From Rhizobiaceae bacterium (GTDB lineage: Bacteria; Pseudomonadota; Alphaproteobacteria; Rhizobiales; Rhizobiaceae): DNA of 64,000 nt. Positions 1 through 8,588 of this stretch are shown piece by piece. Location: contig JAHBYV010000006.1 of NCBI GenBank assembly GCA_019635795.1, positions 62,001 through 126,000 on the forward strand, written 5' to 3'. Under the pieces are notes generated by a model. It saw only the letters and a program-made list of their open reading frames with translations. It was not told the DNA's origin and did not search any database. The translations under genes were made by a program, and so were the position numbers. The stretch's first letter is position 1. Each line of letters begins with the position of its first letter.

Positions 1-648
1 CAGCACCGCTGCTTCGATTTCAACCTGATCGCCTCTCCGAATTGCGCCGTTGGAAATGCGTTGCGCGGGGTCGTTGCCCAAATATGTCTTTAGAAGGCTT
101 TCCATTGAACGACGCATTGCTGCCGGTTCCAGTGCTGCAGCCAAAAAGGGGCCGATCTGTTCAATGGTAGCGATGTCATCTGGTCGAAAGCCTGCTGAAT
201 CATCAGTGGTGAAGGCCCCGCCTTGAACAGAGCCGTCTCCGTACAACATAGGAATCGCCAGATAATCCGTGCCTCCTGCTGAAGCGAGCTCGAACAGCAC
301 TGGATGATCATGTGCCGGATCGAGGTGCAAGAGCGAGCGACGGAAACCTGTCCGCGTTTCTATTACGTGCTGAAATGGACTCCCGGCATACGAATTCGTT
401 GCAAGCATGCTACGCGGAACATTGTATTGCTCAGCGCCGGATCCTCGCTTCCACAAAACCCCCCATGCACCAATAAGGGGGTTTGCTAATCGCTGCCCGA
501 TCCGCACCTGCCACAAGGGAGCACCGGCTGCGAGAAGCCTTTCACAGCTTTGCTCAACGATTTCAACAGGAGTAAGTGTGGTGCGAGCCGGGCCAACCAA
601 CCAGTTGGCAAAGGCAAGCGCGCGAGTAGAAGATATCGATCCGCTCAA
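1..648 (-). CDS. Class III adenylate/guanylate cyclase-like protein, 5' part only (runs off the window)
   Basis: An open frame of about 216 codons reads leftward and leaves the window at base 1 without a stop. Visible pieces include FANWLVGPARTTLTP, a tryptophan-rich stretch, a GAF-like region (LAIPMLYGDGSVQGGAF) and the linker ending GDQVEIEAAVL. In rhizobial class III nucleotide cyclases that linker leads directly into the catalytic CHD domain, which would lie outside the window. No ATG is in a suitable place. I chose a TTG at 648 because GAGG lies 4-5 bases upstream; another TTG further up is possible, and the in-frame stop is near 712. The family call rests on the N-terminal region alone. 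The gene is divergent from the GNAT gene. Confidence 0.6.
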   Translation of the reverse strand, partial: MSGSISSTRALAFANWLVGPARTTLTPVEIVEQSCERLLAAGAPLWQVRIGQRLANPLIGAWGVLWKRGSGAEQYNVPRSMLATNSYAGSPFQHVIETRTGFRRSLLHLDPAHDHPVLFELASAGGTDYLAIPMLYGDGSVQGGAFTTDDSAGFRPDDIATIEQIGPFLAAALEPAAMRRSMESLLKTYLGNDPAQRISNGAIRRGDQVEIEAAVL

Positions 649-970
649 TATGACCTCGCTTGCGCGGGGATACCCAAGCAACTTACCCGCTTGGCATCCA
701 ATGCGCTGACCTTAGACTTCTACACCAAGTGCCGATACTGGTCACCTTGATCAGATTCGTAGTGGTGTGGGTGGTAAGCTCAAGCGAAGTCGAACTTCTG
801 TCACGCTTCTTGGAAGACAGCCGTTGCTGCTTGTCTAAAGAGCATCGATTGGCCGTACTGCGAATGGCCAGCACGATTTTACAAGCCTTGATCTCCAGAT
901 GAGCGTATAGTGCATCCAATAAGTGTGCATCCTCCAACACGTTATATTTCGTCGAACGGGAGGGGTTGTC
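649..970. other. Intergenic region between divergent cyclase-like and GNAT genes
   Basis: About 320 bases with no supported gene. It must hold the two divergent promoters, but I see no convincing -35/-10 pair. The short frames here have no ribosome binding site and no recognisable protein content. Confidence 0.5.
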
Positions 971-1765
971 ATGTCAGGCTATTTTGGCACTGAAACGCAG
1001 CAGCGCTTGCAGGCGCGGGCCGAGGCGAGCGTCGATTTCATCAATACCACAGCGGGGGCGTGTCAAACCGGGCGCATGATGGGATGCGATGATCCGAATG
1101 AGTTCGGATGGGAGAGGATCAAGGACTTCCTCAGCAACGACGGCATCTGCGGCTTCCGCCTGATACCGAACGGAAAGTTGGACGAACTCAGCTCCCGGCT
1201 GGCGATGTGGAACTGCCGCTTCGATAGCTGGGACGTATTTCTAGCTGACCGCGCGGATGCGCTGGCTGCTTGTGAACCGATCCTCGCCCGCGGTTTGCCA
1301 ACGGGACTGACGGAAATGGACATGCCAACAGATCCTGACGGCGAATACACAGTTGAAATCCAGAGACTCATGGCAGACTCGGGTATCGCGCCGTTTTCCG
1401 GCTCGCTGCTCGTCGGTAATTTTAGTCCGGCGACAACCGTCGTAATCGGCGACGAGAATCGTACTGTCTTCGCTGCGGCACACGGATACTTTCCGCACAA
1501 CGCGCTCAGCAATTATTACCGTTATGCGTGGTGCGGGCTGGTTGCCGTGGCGGATTCCCAACGCGGCAGGGGCCTCGGTAACTACATCAACGCCCGGATG
1601 ATTGTCAGCGTATTCCGCGACCTCGGCGCGACGCATCTCTACGAACTCGTCTCTGCGACGAATATTCCCTCACGGCGCATGGTCGCATCCTGCGGTCTTC
1701 ATGCCGAGCCAAGTCTTGTATGCGGGATTGCGACTCCGAATGACAGTGCTCGGTTCACCCGATAG
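971..1765 (+). CDS. GNAT-family N-acetyltransferase-like protein
   Basis: A 264-residue protein. The C-terminal half carries the acetyl-CoA-binding signature of GNAT enzymes: a strand LVAVADS followed by QRGRGLG at about residues 197-203 and then a helix (NYINARMIVSVF). The N-terminal 130 residues are not a domain I recognise. ATG 971 is preferred over an upstream in-frame start at 923 because GGGAGGGG lies just before it. The substrate cannot be read from the sequence. The gene stands alone and is divergent from the cyclase-like gene. A LuxI-type autoinducer synthase was considered, but the LuxI signature residues are absent. Confidence 0.7.
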   Translation: MSGYFGTETQQRLQARAEASVDFINTTAGACQTGRMMGCDDPNEFGWERIKDFLSNDGICGFRLIPNGKLDELSSRLAMWNCRFDSWDVFLADRADALAACEPILARGLPTGLTEMDMPTDPDGEYTVEIQRLMADSGIAPFSGSLLVGNFSPATTVVIGDENRTVFAAAHGYFPHNALSNYYRYAWCGLVAVADSQRGRGLGNYINARMIVSVFRDLGATHLYELVSATNIPSRRMVASCGLHAEPSLVCGIATPNDSARFTR

Positions 1766-1934
1766 CCACCAAGGCCACTCAGAATCAGTTCTTCTGAATA
1801 TTCAGACGTAGCTTCTGCATTGCCAACACCAGACGTTCGAAAACCAGCGTGTCCACTGGCTCTCGCCAGCCAATCCCCACAGTCAACTAATGACCGTCGC
1901 CGCATGTGATCACTACGGCGGGAAGATCGCTGAG

Positions 1935-3098
1935 CTAAGGCGAGCCTGTTGCCTGCATGCTTGAAGGCGATGGAGAAACTGGGTTGCTGGTCGTGTCGGT
2001 CGGCAATTCCCATCCTACAAGTCCGTACGCCTGGTTTCGCACGACCGGTATAGCGCCTTCCACCATTTGAGAGGCAGCAGCTCCGACTAGCGCACCGGCT
2101 GCGGATAATAGCCAAGTTCGGGCTACACGACTCTTGCTAACGCTAATCATTATGTCGCGATTCAGCGCGATAATGTCTTCGGCGTACAACCCGCCACCTC
2201 CCGAAATTGCGCGTGCGTGGCTAATGCGTAAGGTGATCTTGTGGTTGCCGGGTTGAAGTGCCCGCAGCCGCCACTGCCATTGACCATATCCGAGCGCTGA
2301 ATCGACCTTCACAAGGTCGTTCCCTAACGTGATGACTTGTAATGCGACCGGATCGGCATAGACACGCGCAAACATCAAGCCGGGAGCTGCGACTTCAGCG
2401 GTTTGGGGTGATCGCTTACTGGATGTGACGTCAGCAAAATCAACGGTGCTTATGTGCGACGGCGAAACGATCAGCACATGCATGTCGGTCACTTCGCCTT
2501 CGGTCATCCTGGAGGGAGGATCGAAATAGACCCTTCCCAATGGATGGTCGGCGACCAAAGGCGTGGATTTGCTTGACGCCTTCGGTGCGGAAGCAGGGAC
2601 AGGGGCGGACTTTGGAGGCGCTACCGCTTTCGCTGCAGGTGCAACGTTTGGCACAGGTGCGAGTACGGGTTCTTCGGCTTGGATAGGCCTTTGCCGCACT
2701 TCAGGCTCAGTGGGCAAACGGTGCAACACAACGGGGGATGGAGGTGAGTCTTCTTGTTGTCTCGCATCAGCACGCGCCCGGCGCAGAAAGGCAGGGACTT
2801 CGAGAGAATCTGATTCTTCGGCATCCGCAAATGGCGCTTGTCTTGGCCTTCTGGGGTCGGCTTTCCATCTCTCGCTTCCCGCGTTCGCTTCGATACCATC
2901 CCGGTGCTCTTCGTCGGGGAAGTCCCAACCGTAACGGTCTGACAGGTTGGGAGCGCGTTTGTGATTGTCCCATTCAAAGTTTGTTTCGATCTCAGGTGGT
3001 TCATCGGTGCGTAACATCGATGTGCGAGGTCGTAGGTATAGCCATCCTGCGAAGCAAATGGCGGCACTGGCCAGAAGCAAAACTGTCAGAACGCTCAT
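1935..3098 (-). CDS. Membrane-anchored protein of unknown function with C-terminal beta-sandwich-like region
   Basis: A 387-residue protein I do not recognise. Residues 3-22 form one hydrophobic segment, consistent with an N-terminal membrane anchor. Residues 30-130 are charged and low in hydrophobics, and about 135-180 are Pro/Ala-rich. The C-terminal part (about 185-320) alternates like beta strands, with YGQWQWRLRALQPGNHKI as its clearest landmark. A second hydrophobic stretch (TWLLSAAGALVGAAAS) follows near 330. The start is supported by GGAGGGGA just upstream. A W-x-W followed by a P-G-x-H-x-L/I pattern recalls small beta modules in signalling and conflict-type proteins, but this is only resemblance. 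It converges on the GNAT gene. Confidence 0.6.
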   Translation of the reverse strand: MSVLTVLLLASAAICFAGWLYLRPRTSMLRTDEPPEIETNFEWDNHKRAPNLSDRYGWDFPDEEHRDGIEANAGSERWKADPRRPRQAPFADAEESDSLEVPAFLRRARADARQQEDSPPSPVVLHRLPTEPEVRQRPIQAEEPVLAPVPNVAPAAKAVAPPKSAPVPASAPKASSKSTPLVADHPLGRVYFDPPSRMTEGEVTDMHVLIVSPSHISTVDFADVTSSKRSPQTAEVAAPGLMFARVYADPVALQVITLGNDLVKVDSALGYGQWQWRLRALQPGNHKITLRISHARAISGGGGLYAEDIIALNRDIMISVSKSRVARTWLLSAAGALVGAAASQMVEGAIPVVRNQAYGLVGWELPTDTTSNPVSPSPSSMQATGSP

Positions 3099-3471
3099 GT
3101 TCCCCTCCGAGCATGACCGAATAGTATGTCTGAATTACACCAGCGTCATCGCCCACGTTCGAATGAGTGGGGAACTATGATAGGACCGACATCTAACGTG
3201 AACCTCTGGCCAAAAGTCCTCGTATTACCACTCAGCCGTAAATGAGCGTATCTGGGAGCCGCAATGCCGGATCGGGTTTTTCTCGTTTGAACTCCAAGCC
3301 TGAATATCATTGGCGACTGTAAGTGGTTGAGTGCTCGCGGCAGCACCAGATAAGGTCACTATCGCCACAGAGGCGGAGGGGTTCTTACAGATTAGGCAAG
3401 TTAAATCTGGACCTGCTCAAATGGCTTATTTGACGGCCTTGATCGAGGGAAACCTAAGTCATTGAATTGAC
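3099..3471. other. Gene-free stretch between the unknown membrane protein and tRNA-Glu
   Basis: About 370 bases. The left edge carries the ribosome binding site of the leftward gene. I see no credible coding frame, RNA fold or repeat in the rest; the short frames lack start signals. Confidence 0.5.
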
Positions 3472-3546
3472 TGGTACGCCCAAGGGGAATCGAACCCCTG
3501 TTACCGCCGTGAAAGGGCGGTGTCCTAACCGCTAGACGATGGGCGC
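3472..3546 (-). tRNA. tRNA-Glu (anticodon TTC), CCA encoded
   Basis: The reverse complement folds into a standard cloverleaf: acceptor GCGCCCA pairing with TGGGCGT, D-arm TCTAGCGGTTAGGA, anticodon arm CCGCCCTTTCACGGCGG with TTC, and T-arm GGGGTTCGATTCCCC. The 3' CCA is encoded. The first acceptor pair is G-U rather than the usual G-C, which is slightly unusual but tolerated. It decodes GAA/GAG. A good promoter lies just upstream. Confidence 0.96.
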
Positions 3547-3561
3547 GCTCAGGTGATGCGC

Positions 3562-3590
3562 CTTATATGCAGGTCATTCGGGATCGGCAA
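3562..3590 (-). promoter_or_regulatory. Sigma-70-type promoter of tRNA-Glu
   Basis: On the minus strand TTGCCG is followed after exactly 17 bases by TATAAG, with the predicted start about 10 bases before the tRNA 5' end. Position and spacing both fit. Confidence 0.6.
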
Positions 3591-3621
3591 CCCACTTCTG
3601 TGCACAAACCGCAAAAAATTT

Positions 3622-4818
3622 TCAGCGGCGTGAACGGCAGCGCCAGTTCCAGTCGCGCTCCGGTCCAACATCGATGTGAACAGCATCTGTGTGGCAGTAT
3701 GTGCCAACGCCGCCGCGGCCTTTCATGGAACGGGCAAAGCTGGCCAATTCAAACTTGCTGACACCTGGAACTACAACATCGGCTGCGGCGCAGTACATAT
3801 GCTGTGAATTACGCGCGCCGCGTACACGCCTGTTGTAAGTTGGGCTGCGATAGCCTGAAGTTATGACTACTCGCTTGCCGAATCGCCTCTCGATCGTGCG
3901 CAGGACGCGCACCAGAGACGGCTTAAGGCAGGCCACATCCACGTTTTCGCGCTGCTTCAGCAATCCGTTCGGTGCAAGCCGCGCCATTCCGGCAGCGCTC
4001 GCGACATTGACCACATCGTCAATTTCCTCGTGAAGATCGACGTCGCTGTCGTCATCAATACCCGAGCGCCTCTTGATTTCGAATAATGCGCTTTGGCGCA
4101 CACCTGGAAGGCCGGTGCCTTCGCCATCATCCGAAAAAGAAACCGCTGAGGCGCGAATTGGCTTCGGGCTTGGCAGTTCCAGCGAGACCATCTCAACAGT
4201 GCGCTGCGCCTTGGCAGCAGGAGGCGGCGCGTTTTCGAGTATTTGCTTTGGAGCCGGGTTTTCGAGGAATTGCGTTGGGGCAGGGGTTTGCGCGGCAAGC
4301 ACTTCGTTCGCCTGGGCTGCAGGAGAAGGCTTTGCGTCGGCAGGCTTGGCAGGTTTTGCACCAAAGAAGGAAGCCAAAAAGCTCTTAGGCTTTTCCGGCT
4401 GAGGTGCCTCTGTCACCGCCGTCTCGCTCGGCTGAGAATCAGGTGCCGCTTCGGCAGTAGGCGTCTGAGCTTGTGCTGGAGCTGTCGATTCGCTTGTAAC
4501 GGCTTGCGTTGCGGGTGCGGCTGACGGCAGGGCTGCGACTTGCGCCGGAAGTTCGGGCGAGGGCGCCAACGCGGGGTCGGGCTGTCCTGTTGCGGCAAGC
4601 TGCCCGGTGTCGCTTTGTGGCGGCACCTGTTCTTCACTCACTGTATCCGACTGCACCGGTATCGCGTTGAAGGCGCCAGAATTGGACTCCAATGAAGGAT
4701 CAAGCGCTGCTGTCGTGCAAGAACCAATGAATACCGTGGCCGCGAGAGCGGCCATCATTCGGCATAAGGGTATGGCGCGTTTTCGCGTTTCGCCTTTCAA
4801 CCGATTCCCCTTCTCCAT
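3622..4818 (-). CDS. Peptidase M15-family (D-Ala-D-Ala carboxypeptidase-like) probable lipoprotein
   Basis: A 398-residue protein. A hydrophobic segment at 22-33 ends in a lipobox-like FIGSC (Cys34), suggesting lipid anchoring. A long Ala/Pro/Gln-rich linker (about 40-190) precedes the C-terminal M15 domain (about 300-398). That domain keeps the zinc-site motifs: ITSGYRSPTYN, SQHMYCAAAD and HTDAVHIDVG, ending in ERDWNWRCR. This is typical of the periplasmic M15_3/DUF882 type that acts on peptidoglycan stem peptides. A perfect hairpin (GGGAGC/GCTCCC) sits just before the start codon and covers the only purine-rich site. A shorter start at the MM pair (residues 21-22) is possible. Confidence 0.85.
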   Translation of the reverse strand: MEKGNRLKGETRKRAIPLCRMMAALAATVFIGSCTTAALDPSLESNSGAFNAIPVQSDTVSEEQVPPQSDTGQLAATGQPDPALAPSPELPAQVAALPSAAPATQAVTSESTAPAQAQTPTAEAAPDSQPSETAVTEAPQPEKPKSFLASFFGAKPAKPADAKPSPAAQANEVLAAQTPAPTQFLENPAPKQILENAPPPAAKAQRTVEMVSLELPSPKPIRASAVSFSDDGEGTGLPGVRQSALFEIKRRSGIDDDSDVDLHEEIDDVVNVASAAGMARLAPNGLLKQRENVDVACLKPSLVRVLRTIERRFGKRVVITSGYRSPTYNRRVRGARNSQHMYCAAADVVVPGVSKFELASFARSMKGRGGVGTYCHTDAVHIDVGPERDWNWRCRSRR

Positions 4819-4823
4819 GATTC

Positions 4824-4839
4824 GGGAGCGCTTGCTCCC
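4824..4839 (-). promoter_or_regulatory. Hairpin in the 5' leader of the M15 gene
   Basis: GGGAGC-GCTT-GCTCCC is a perfect 6-bp stem ending 5 bases upstream of the start codon on the transcript. The AGGGAG arm is the best Shine-Dalgarno candidate, so folding would hide it. Confidence 0.35.
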
Positions 4840-5000
4840 TTTCGGCCGGTAAGCCTATGCGATGCCATGCACTCGCATTTGAACGAATCTACTCAAATCA
4901 TGACATAAATCTTGATTTGAGGGCGATTGGTTAAATCCACTTTGTTCCGTTTCGCCTTGTTTGCCCTGTCAGTCAACCCCCTGCGCCGGTTGATGGGCTG

Positions 5001-6833
5001 CTATGCACGGATCCTCACATAGGTGCCCGGCGCGTCACCCAAGCTCTTGAGATTGCTCGCAGGAGCTCGCGCTGCAACGCGCTGCGAATCGTTCTCCTCG
5101 ATCCATTTTTGCCAATGCGGCCACCAGGATCCGGGTGTCTCGGTAGCATTTGCGACCCAATCTTCCAGAGCACCAACAGGCTTTCCGCCGGTCCAGTATT
5201 GGTATTTGCCGAGCGATGGCGGATTGACCACACCGGCGATGTGACCCGAACCTGACAGCACGAATTCGACCTTGCCGCCAAAGAAACCGCATCCCACAAA
5301 GACCGACCTCGCTGGCGCGATGTGATCTTCCTTTGTTGCCAGATTGTATACAGGGATTTTGATGTCAGATAGCGAAATGTTGCGTCCGGCGAGCTTCATG
5401 CGTCCCGCAGACATGTTGTTTTCCAGATAGCAATTTCGCAGATAAAACGAGTGGTTAGCAGCTGCCATTCGTGTGGAGTCGGAGTTCCAGTAAAGCAAGT
5501 CGAACGGCATGGGGTCTTTGCCGCGCATATAATTATTTATAACGTAAGGCCATATGAGATCGCCTGAGCGCAGCATGTTGAAGGCCATCGCCATCTTGGT
5601 TCCATCAAGATAGCCTCTGCCATTCATGGCCACCTCAAGAGCTTTCACCTGATCTTCGTCAACGAACACCTTCAAGTCGCCCGCATAACTGAAATCAACT
5701 TGCGTGGTGAACAGGGTCACGGTGCGGATACGGTCGTCGCCCTCCTGTGCCATCAGCGCCAATCCTGCGGCTAGCAAGGTTCCCCCAACGCAATAGCCGA
5801 TGGCGTTTACTTCCCTCTCGCCGGTCTCGGTTTCGATTTTGTCGAGAGCGAATTGTATGCCTTCGCGAATGTAGGATTCCCAATCCTTCCGCGCGTGACG
5901 CTCATCTGGATTAATCCACGAGATAACGAAAACGGTGTGGCCCTGTTCGACTGCCCAGCGGATGAAAGATTTCTCCGGGTTAAGGTCGAGAATGTAGAAT
6001 TTGTTGATCCAGGGAGGGCAGATCAGCAGCGGACGCTTGAGGACGTCTTTTGTCGTCGGGCTGTACTGGATCACCTCGACAAGATCGTTTCGGGCGACAA
6101 CCTTGCCTGGCGTAAGCGCAATGTTCTTGCCTATTTCAAACTTGGATACATCGGCTTGCCGCAGCTTTAGTTCGCCTTTGCCTGCTGCGATGTCTTCGGC
6201 CAACATCTTCATTCCGCGCACCAGATTCGCACCATTGGCCGCCATGGTTTCGCGGAACAGTTCGGGATTGGTCAAAACGAAATTTGAAGGCGAAAGCGCA
6301 AAGGAAATTTGCTTCACATAAAATGCGGCTTTGTGGCGCGTATGTTCATCCAAACCAGAGGCGTGCTCCACCAGATCGTTAGCCCACCGCGCAAACACCA
6401 GATATGTTTGCTTCAGGAAGTCGAAGAATGCGTTCTTGGCCCATTCCTCGTCCTGAAATCTCTTGTCTCCGCGCTCCGGTGTGATTGCGTCTTCCACGAA
6501 CTCAGCGCCGCCGGCGCGCTGGGCGGCAGTTTGCCAGACGCTGAACATACCCGCGAGCAATCGGGTCTGTGCTTCCAAAGCGCGAGAAGGATCGGACAGC
6601 CAATACTGCGTCAGTCTGGAGAAGGTCTTGACCATGTCCGCTACCGGTTCGGACACGCTGTCGTGCGCTTCGCCAAGCCCGCGTGGCTCTGCCCATGCGG
6701 CTGCGGCCTTGCCGAGGTTCTCCAGGGTGCGAGCCATATTGAGCGCAAATTCTTCCGGGTCTTTCACAAGATACTGGTCCACTCCGTCGATAATGGCGGC
6801 ATGTCCTGTTGCGCTCTCCGCAGTTTTGTTCAT
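5001..6833 (-). CDS. phaC: Class I poly(3-hydroxyalkanoate) synthase
   Basis: A 610-residue cytoplasmic enzyme that polymerises (R)-3-hydroxyacyl-CoA into PHA storage granules. It has the N-terminal PhaC_N domain and the alpha/beta-hydrolase core with the synthase lipase box GYCVGG (nucleophile Cys348). The remaining catalytic residues fit Asp503 in ATKEDHIAP and His531 in GSGHIAGVVNPP. Length is normal for class I. phaA, phaB, phaR and phasin genes are not adjacent. It is divergent from the small lipoprotein gene, with 99 bases between them. Confidence 0.96.
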   Translation of the reverse strand: MNKTAESATGHAAIIDGVDQYLVKDPEEFALNMARTLENLGKAAAAWAEPRGLGEAHDSVSEPVADMVKTFSRLTQYWLSDPSRALEAQTRLLAGMFSVWQTAAQRAGGAEFVEDAITPERGDKRFQDEEWAKNAFFDFLKQTYLVFARWANDLVEHASGLDEHTRHKAAFYVKQISFALSPSNFVLTNPELFRETMAANGANLVRGMKMLAEDIAAGKGELKLRQADVSKFEIGKNIALTPGKVVARNDLVEVIQYSPTTKDVLKRPLLICPPWINKFYILDLNPEKSFIRWAVEQGHTVFVISWINPDERHARKDWESYIREGIQFALDKIETETGEREVNAIGYCVGGTLLAAGLALMAQEGDDRIRTVTLFTTQVDFSYAGDLKVFVDEDQVKALEVAMNGRGYLDGTKMAMAFNMLRSGDLIWPYVINNYMRGKDPMPFDLLYWNSDSTRMAAANHSFYLRNCYLENNMSAGRMKLAGRNISLSDIKIPVYNLATKEDHIAPARSVFVGCGFFGGKVEFVLSGSGHIAGVVNPPSLGKYQYWTGGKPVGALEDWVANATETPGSWWPHWQKWIEENDSQRVAARAPASNLKSLGDAPGTYVRIRA

Positions 6834-6861
6834 GATTTGCGCTGTTCCTCCATGCGCTTGC

Positions 6862-6890
6862 TTGACATGTTATCATGGGAAGACTCTAAG
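6862..6890 (+). promoter_or_regulatory. Putative promoter of the small lipoprotein gene
   Basis: TTGACA at 6862-6867, a 17-base spacer, then TCTAAG at 6885-6890. The predicted start is about 35 bases before the lipoprotein start codon. The -35 is perfect and the -10 matches four of six positions. Confidence 0.45.
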
Positions 6891-6932
6891 GGTCCAATAC
6901 CAAACGCTTAAACCGAGACGCTGTGCAGAAAA

Positions 6933-7280
6933 ATGACCGGCTGTAGCAAACTGAACTCCGCTCCCAGCATTCGCACTATGCTTGCTGCGGCGATGCTCTT
7001 TGCGATCAGTGGCTGTACAACTCCTGATGATCCATCCAGTCAGGCCAAAAACACTGGCAACTTCCCGAACCTGAACATCAAACCTGCAACTGCCGCATCT
7101 CAGCTTACGCAGGACGAAGCTGATTCTGCCATTGCTTCACTGAAAGGTGCGCAGGCGGGGCAGATGGCCACGGGCAGAGGGGCTGGCGCGACTGCAAGCG
7201 AGGGCGAATTGCGTCGTTTGGGCGCCACGCATAGCGAAGATGCGCTGAAAGCAATCTGTGCCCCTCGACCGTCCTGTTGA
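6933..7280 (+). CDS. Small probable lipoprotein of unknown function
   Basis: A 115-residue protein. A hydrophobic stretch (about 16-26) ends in a lipobox, FAISGC, with lipidation at Cys28; a start at Met16 would give an even more typical signal peptide. The mature part is short, rich in Ala, Gln, Ser and Thr, and recognisable only as a rhizobial small-lipoprotein type. It lies 51 bases before the aminotransferase and may be co-transcribed with it. No function can be read from the sequence. Confidence 0.7.
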   Translation: MTGCSKLNSAPSIRTMLAAAMLFAISGCTTPDDPSSQAKNTGNFPNLNIKPATAASQLTQDEADSAIASLKGAQAGQMATGRGAGATASEGELRRLGATHSEDALKAICAPRPSC

Positions 7281-7331
7281 TGGCGTATATAGGCACCCCA
7301 GCCGCAGCCGAACCCGTTGAGGTCAATCGAA

Positions 7332-8555
7332 ATGGAAATGGAAGAATTTCACAAAGTCAGGCGGCTTCCGCCTTATGTGTTTGAACAGGTGAACAGGCTG
7401 AAAGCCAGCGCCCGAGCGCGGGGGGCGGACATTATTGACCTGGGCATGGGCAATCCTGATCTTCCGACGCCGTCTTCCATCGTTGACAAGCTCGTTGAAG
7501 TTGTGCGCGATCCGCGAACCCATCGCTACTCAGCATCTCGCGGCATTCCTGGTCTTCGTCGCGCGCAGGCAAATTATTATGCGCGCCGTTTCGGTGTGAA
7601 ACTCGACCCGGACACACAGGTTGTGGCGACGCTCGGATCCAAAGAAGGCTTTGCCAACATGGCGCAGGCGATCACCGCGCCCGGTGACGTTGTGCTGTGT
7701 CCGAACCCGACCTATCCGATCCATGCTTTCGGCTTTATCATGTCGGGTGGCGTCATCCGTTCATTGCAGGTCGAGCCGGACGACAAATTCATCCCGGCGC
7801 TTGAACGTGGAGTTCGTCATTCGATTCCCAAGCCGATTGCGCTGATCCTGAACTATCCATCGAACCCGACGGCAATGGTCGCTTCGCTGGATTTCTACAA
7901 GGATGTTGTGGCGTTTGCGCGCAAGAATGACATCATCATTCTGTCCGACCTTGCCTATTCCGAGATTTACTTCGACGGCAATCCGCCACCATCGGTGTTG
8001 CAGGTGCCAGGCGCGGAAGATGTGACTGTCGAATTCACCTCCATGTCCAAGACATTTTCCATGCCCGGTTGGCGCATGGGCTTCGCCGTGGGCAACCAGA
8101 GGCTTATCGCGGCGCTGACGCGCGTTAAATCTTACCTTGATTACGGTGCGTTCACCCCGATTCAGGTGGCAGCGACCACAGCCCTCAACGGTGACGGTTC
8201 GGAGATTGAAGAGATCCGCTCCGTATATCACAAGCGCCGTGATGCTATGGTCGAGTCGTTCGGGCGCGCTGGATGGGATATTCCCGCTCCGCCGGCGTCA
8301 ATGTTTGCATGGGCACCTATCCCCGAGCAGTTCCGCCATCTTGGCTCGCTAGAGTTCTCGAAACTGCTCATTGAGCATGCTGATGTTGCGGTTGCGCCTG
8401 GCGTTGGTTTTGGCGAACATGGTGACGACTATGTGCGCCTTGCCTTCGTAGAGAATGAGCATCGCATCCGTCAGGCGGCGCGCTCCATCAAGAAGTTCCT
8501 TCAGACATCTGCCAAGCAGCCCAACAATGTTGTGCCGCTTGCGGCGCGGCGCTGA
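7332..8555 (+). CDS. PLP-dependent class I/II aminotransferase (AlaC/DapL-like)
   Basis: A 407-residue fold-type I aminotransferase. Landmarks are the N-terminal LGMGNPDLPTP, the substrate-loop motif NYPSNPT (about 174-180), SDLAYSE with the PLP-contacting Asp206 and Tyr209, and the Schiff-base lysine Lys240 in SMSKTFSMPGWR. Relatives are annotated as alanine or LL-diaminopimelate aminotransferases; substrate is not settled by sequence. ATG 7332 is preferred to the TTG at 7317 because GAGG lies 9 bases before it. The homoserine dehydrogenase gene follows 33 bases later, so a role in aspartate-family amino acids is a fair inference. Confidence 0.9.
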   Translation: MEMEEFHKVRRLPPYVFEQVNRLKASARARGADIIDLGMGNPDLPTPSSIVDKLVEVVRDPRTHRYSASRGIPGLRRAQANYYARRFGVKLDPDTQVVATLGSKEGFANMAQAITAPGDVVLCPNPTYPIHAFGFIMSGGVIRSLQVEPDDKFIPALERGVRHSIPKPIALILNYPSNPTAMVASLDFYKDVVAFARKNDIIILSDLAYSEIYFDGNPPPSVLQVPGAEDVTVEFTSMSKTFSMPGWRMGFAVGNQRLIAALTRVKSYLDYGAFTPIQVAATTALNGDGSEIEEIRSVYHKRRDAMVESFGRAGWDIPAPPASMFAWAPIPEQFRHLGSLEFSKLLIEHADVAVAPGVGFGEHGDDYVRLAFVENEHRIRQAARSIKKFLQTSAKQPNNVVPLAARR

Positions 8556-8588
8556 CGGTCCATTTACGCGAAAGAAAGAGGTAGCGCC

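Noticed and set aside
304-902. Three overlapping rightward frames near the left edge
   Set aside because: They lie mostly antisense to the cyclase-like gene, lack ribosome sites and resemble no protein.
971-1765. LuxI-type autoinducer synthase
   Set aside because: The fold signature is GNAT-like, but the conserved LuxI N-terminal Arg/Phe/Trp residues are not present, and no luxR is adjacent.
3146-3346. Leftward 66-codon frame before tRNA-Glu
   Set aside because: No ribosome site, no recognisable domain; reads as chance.
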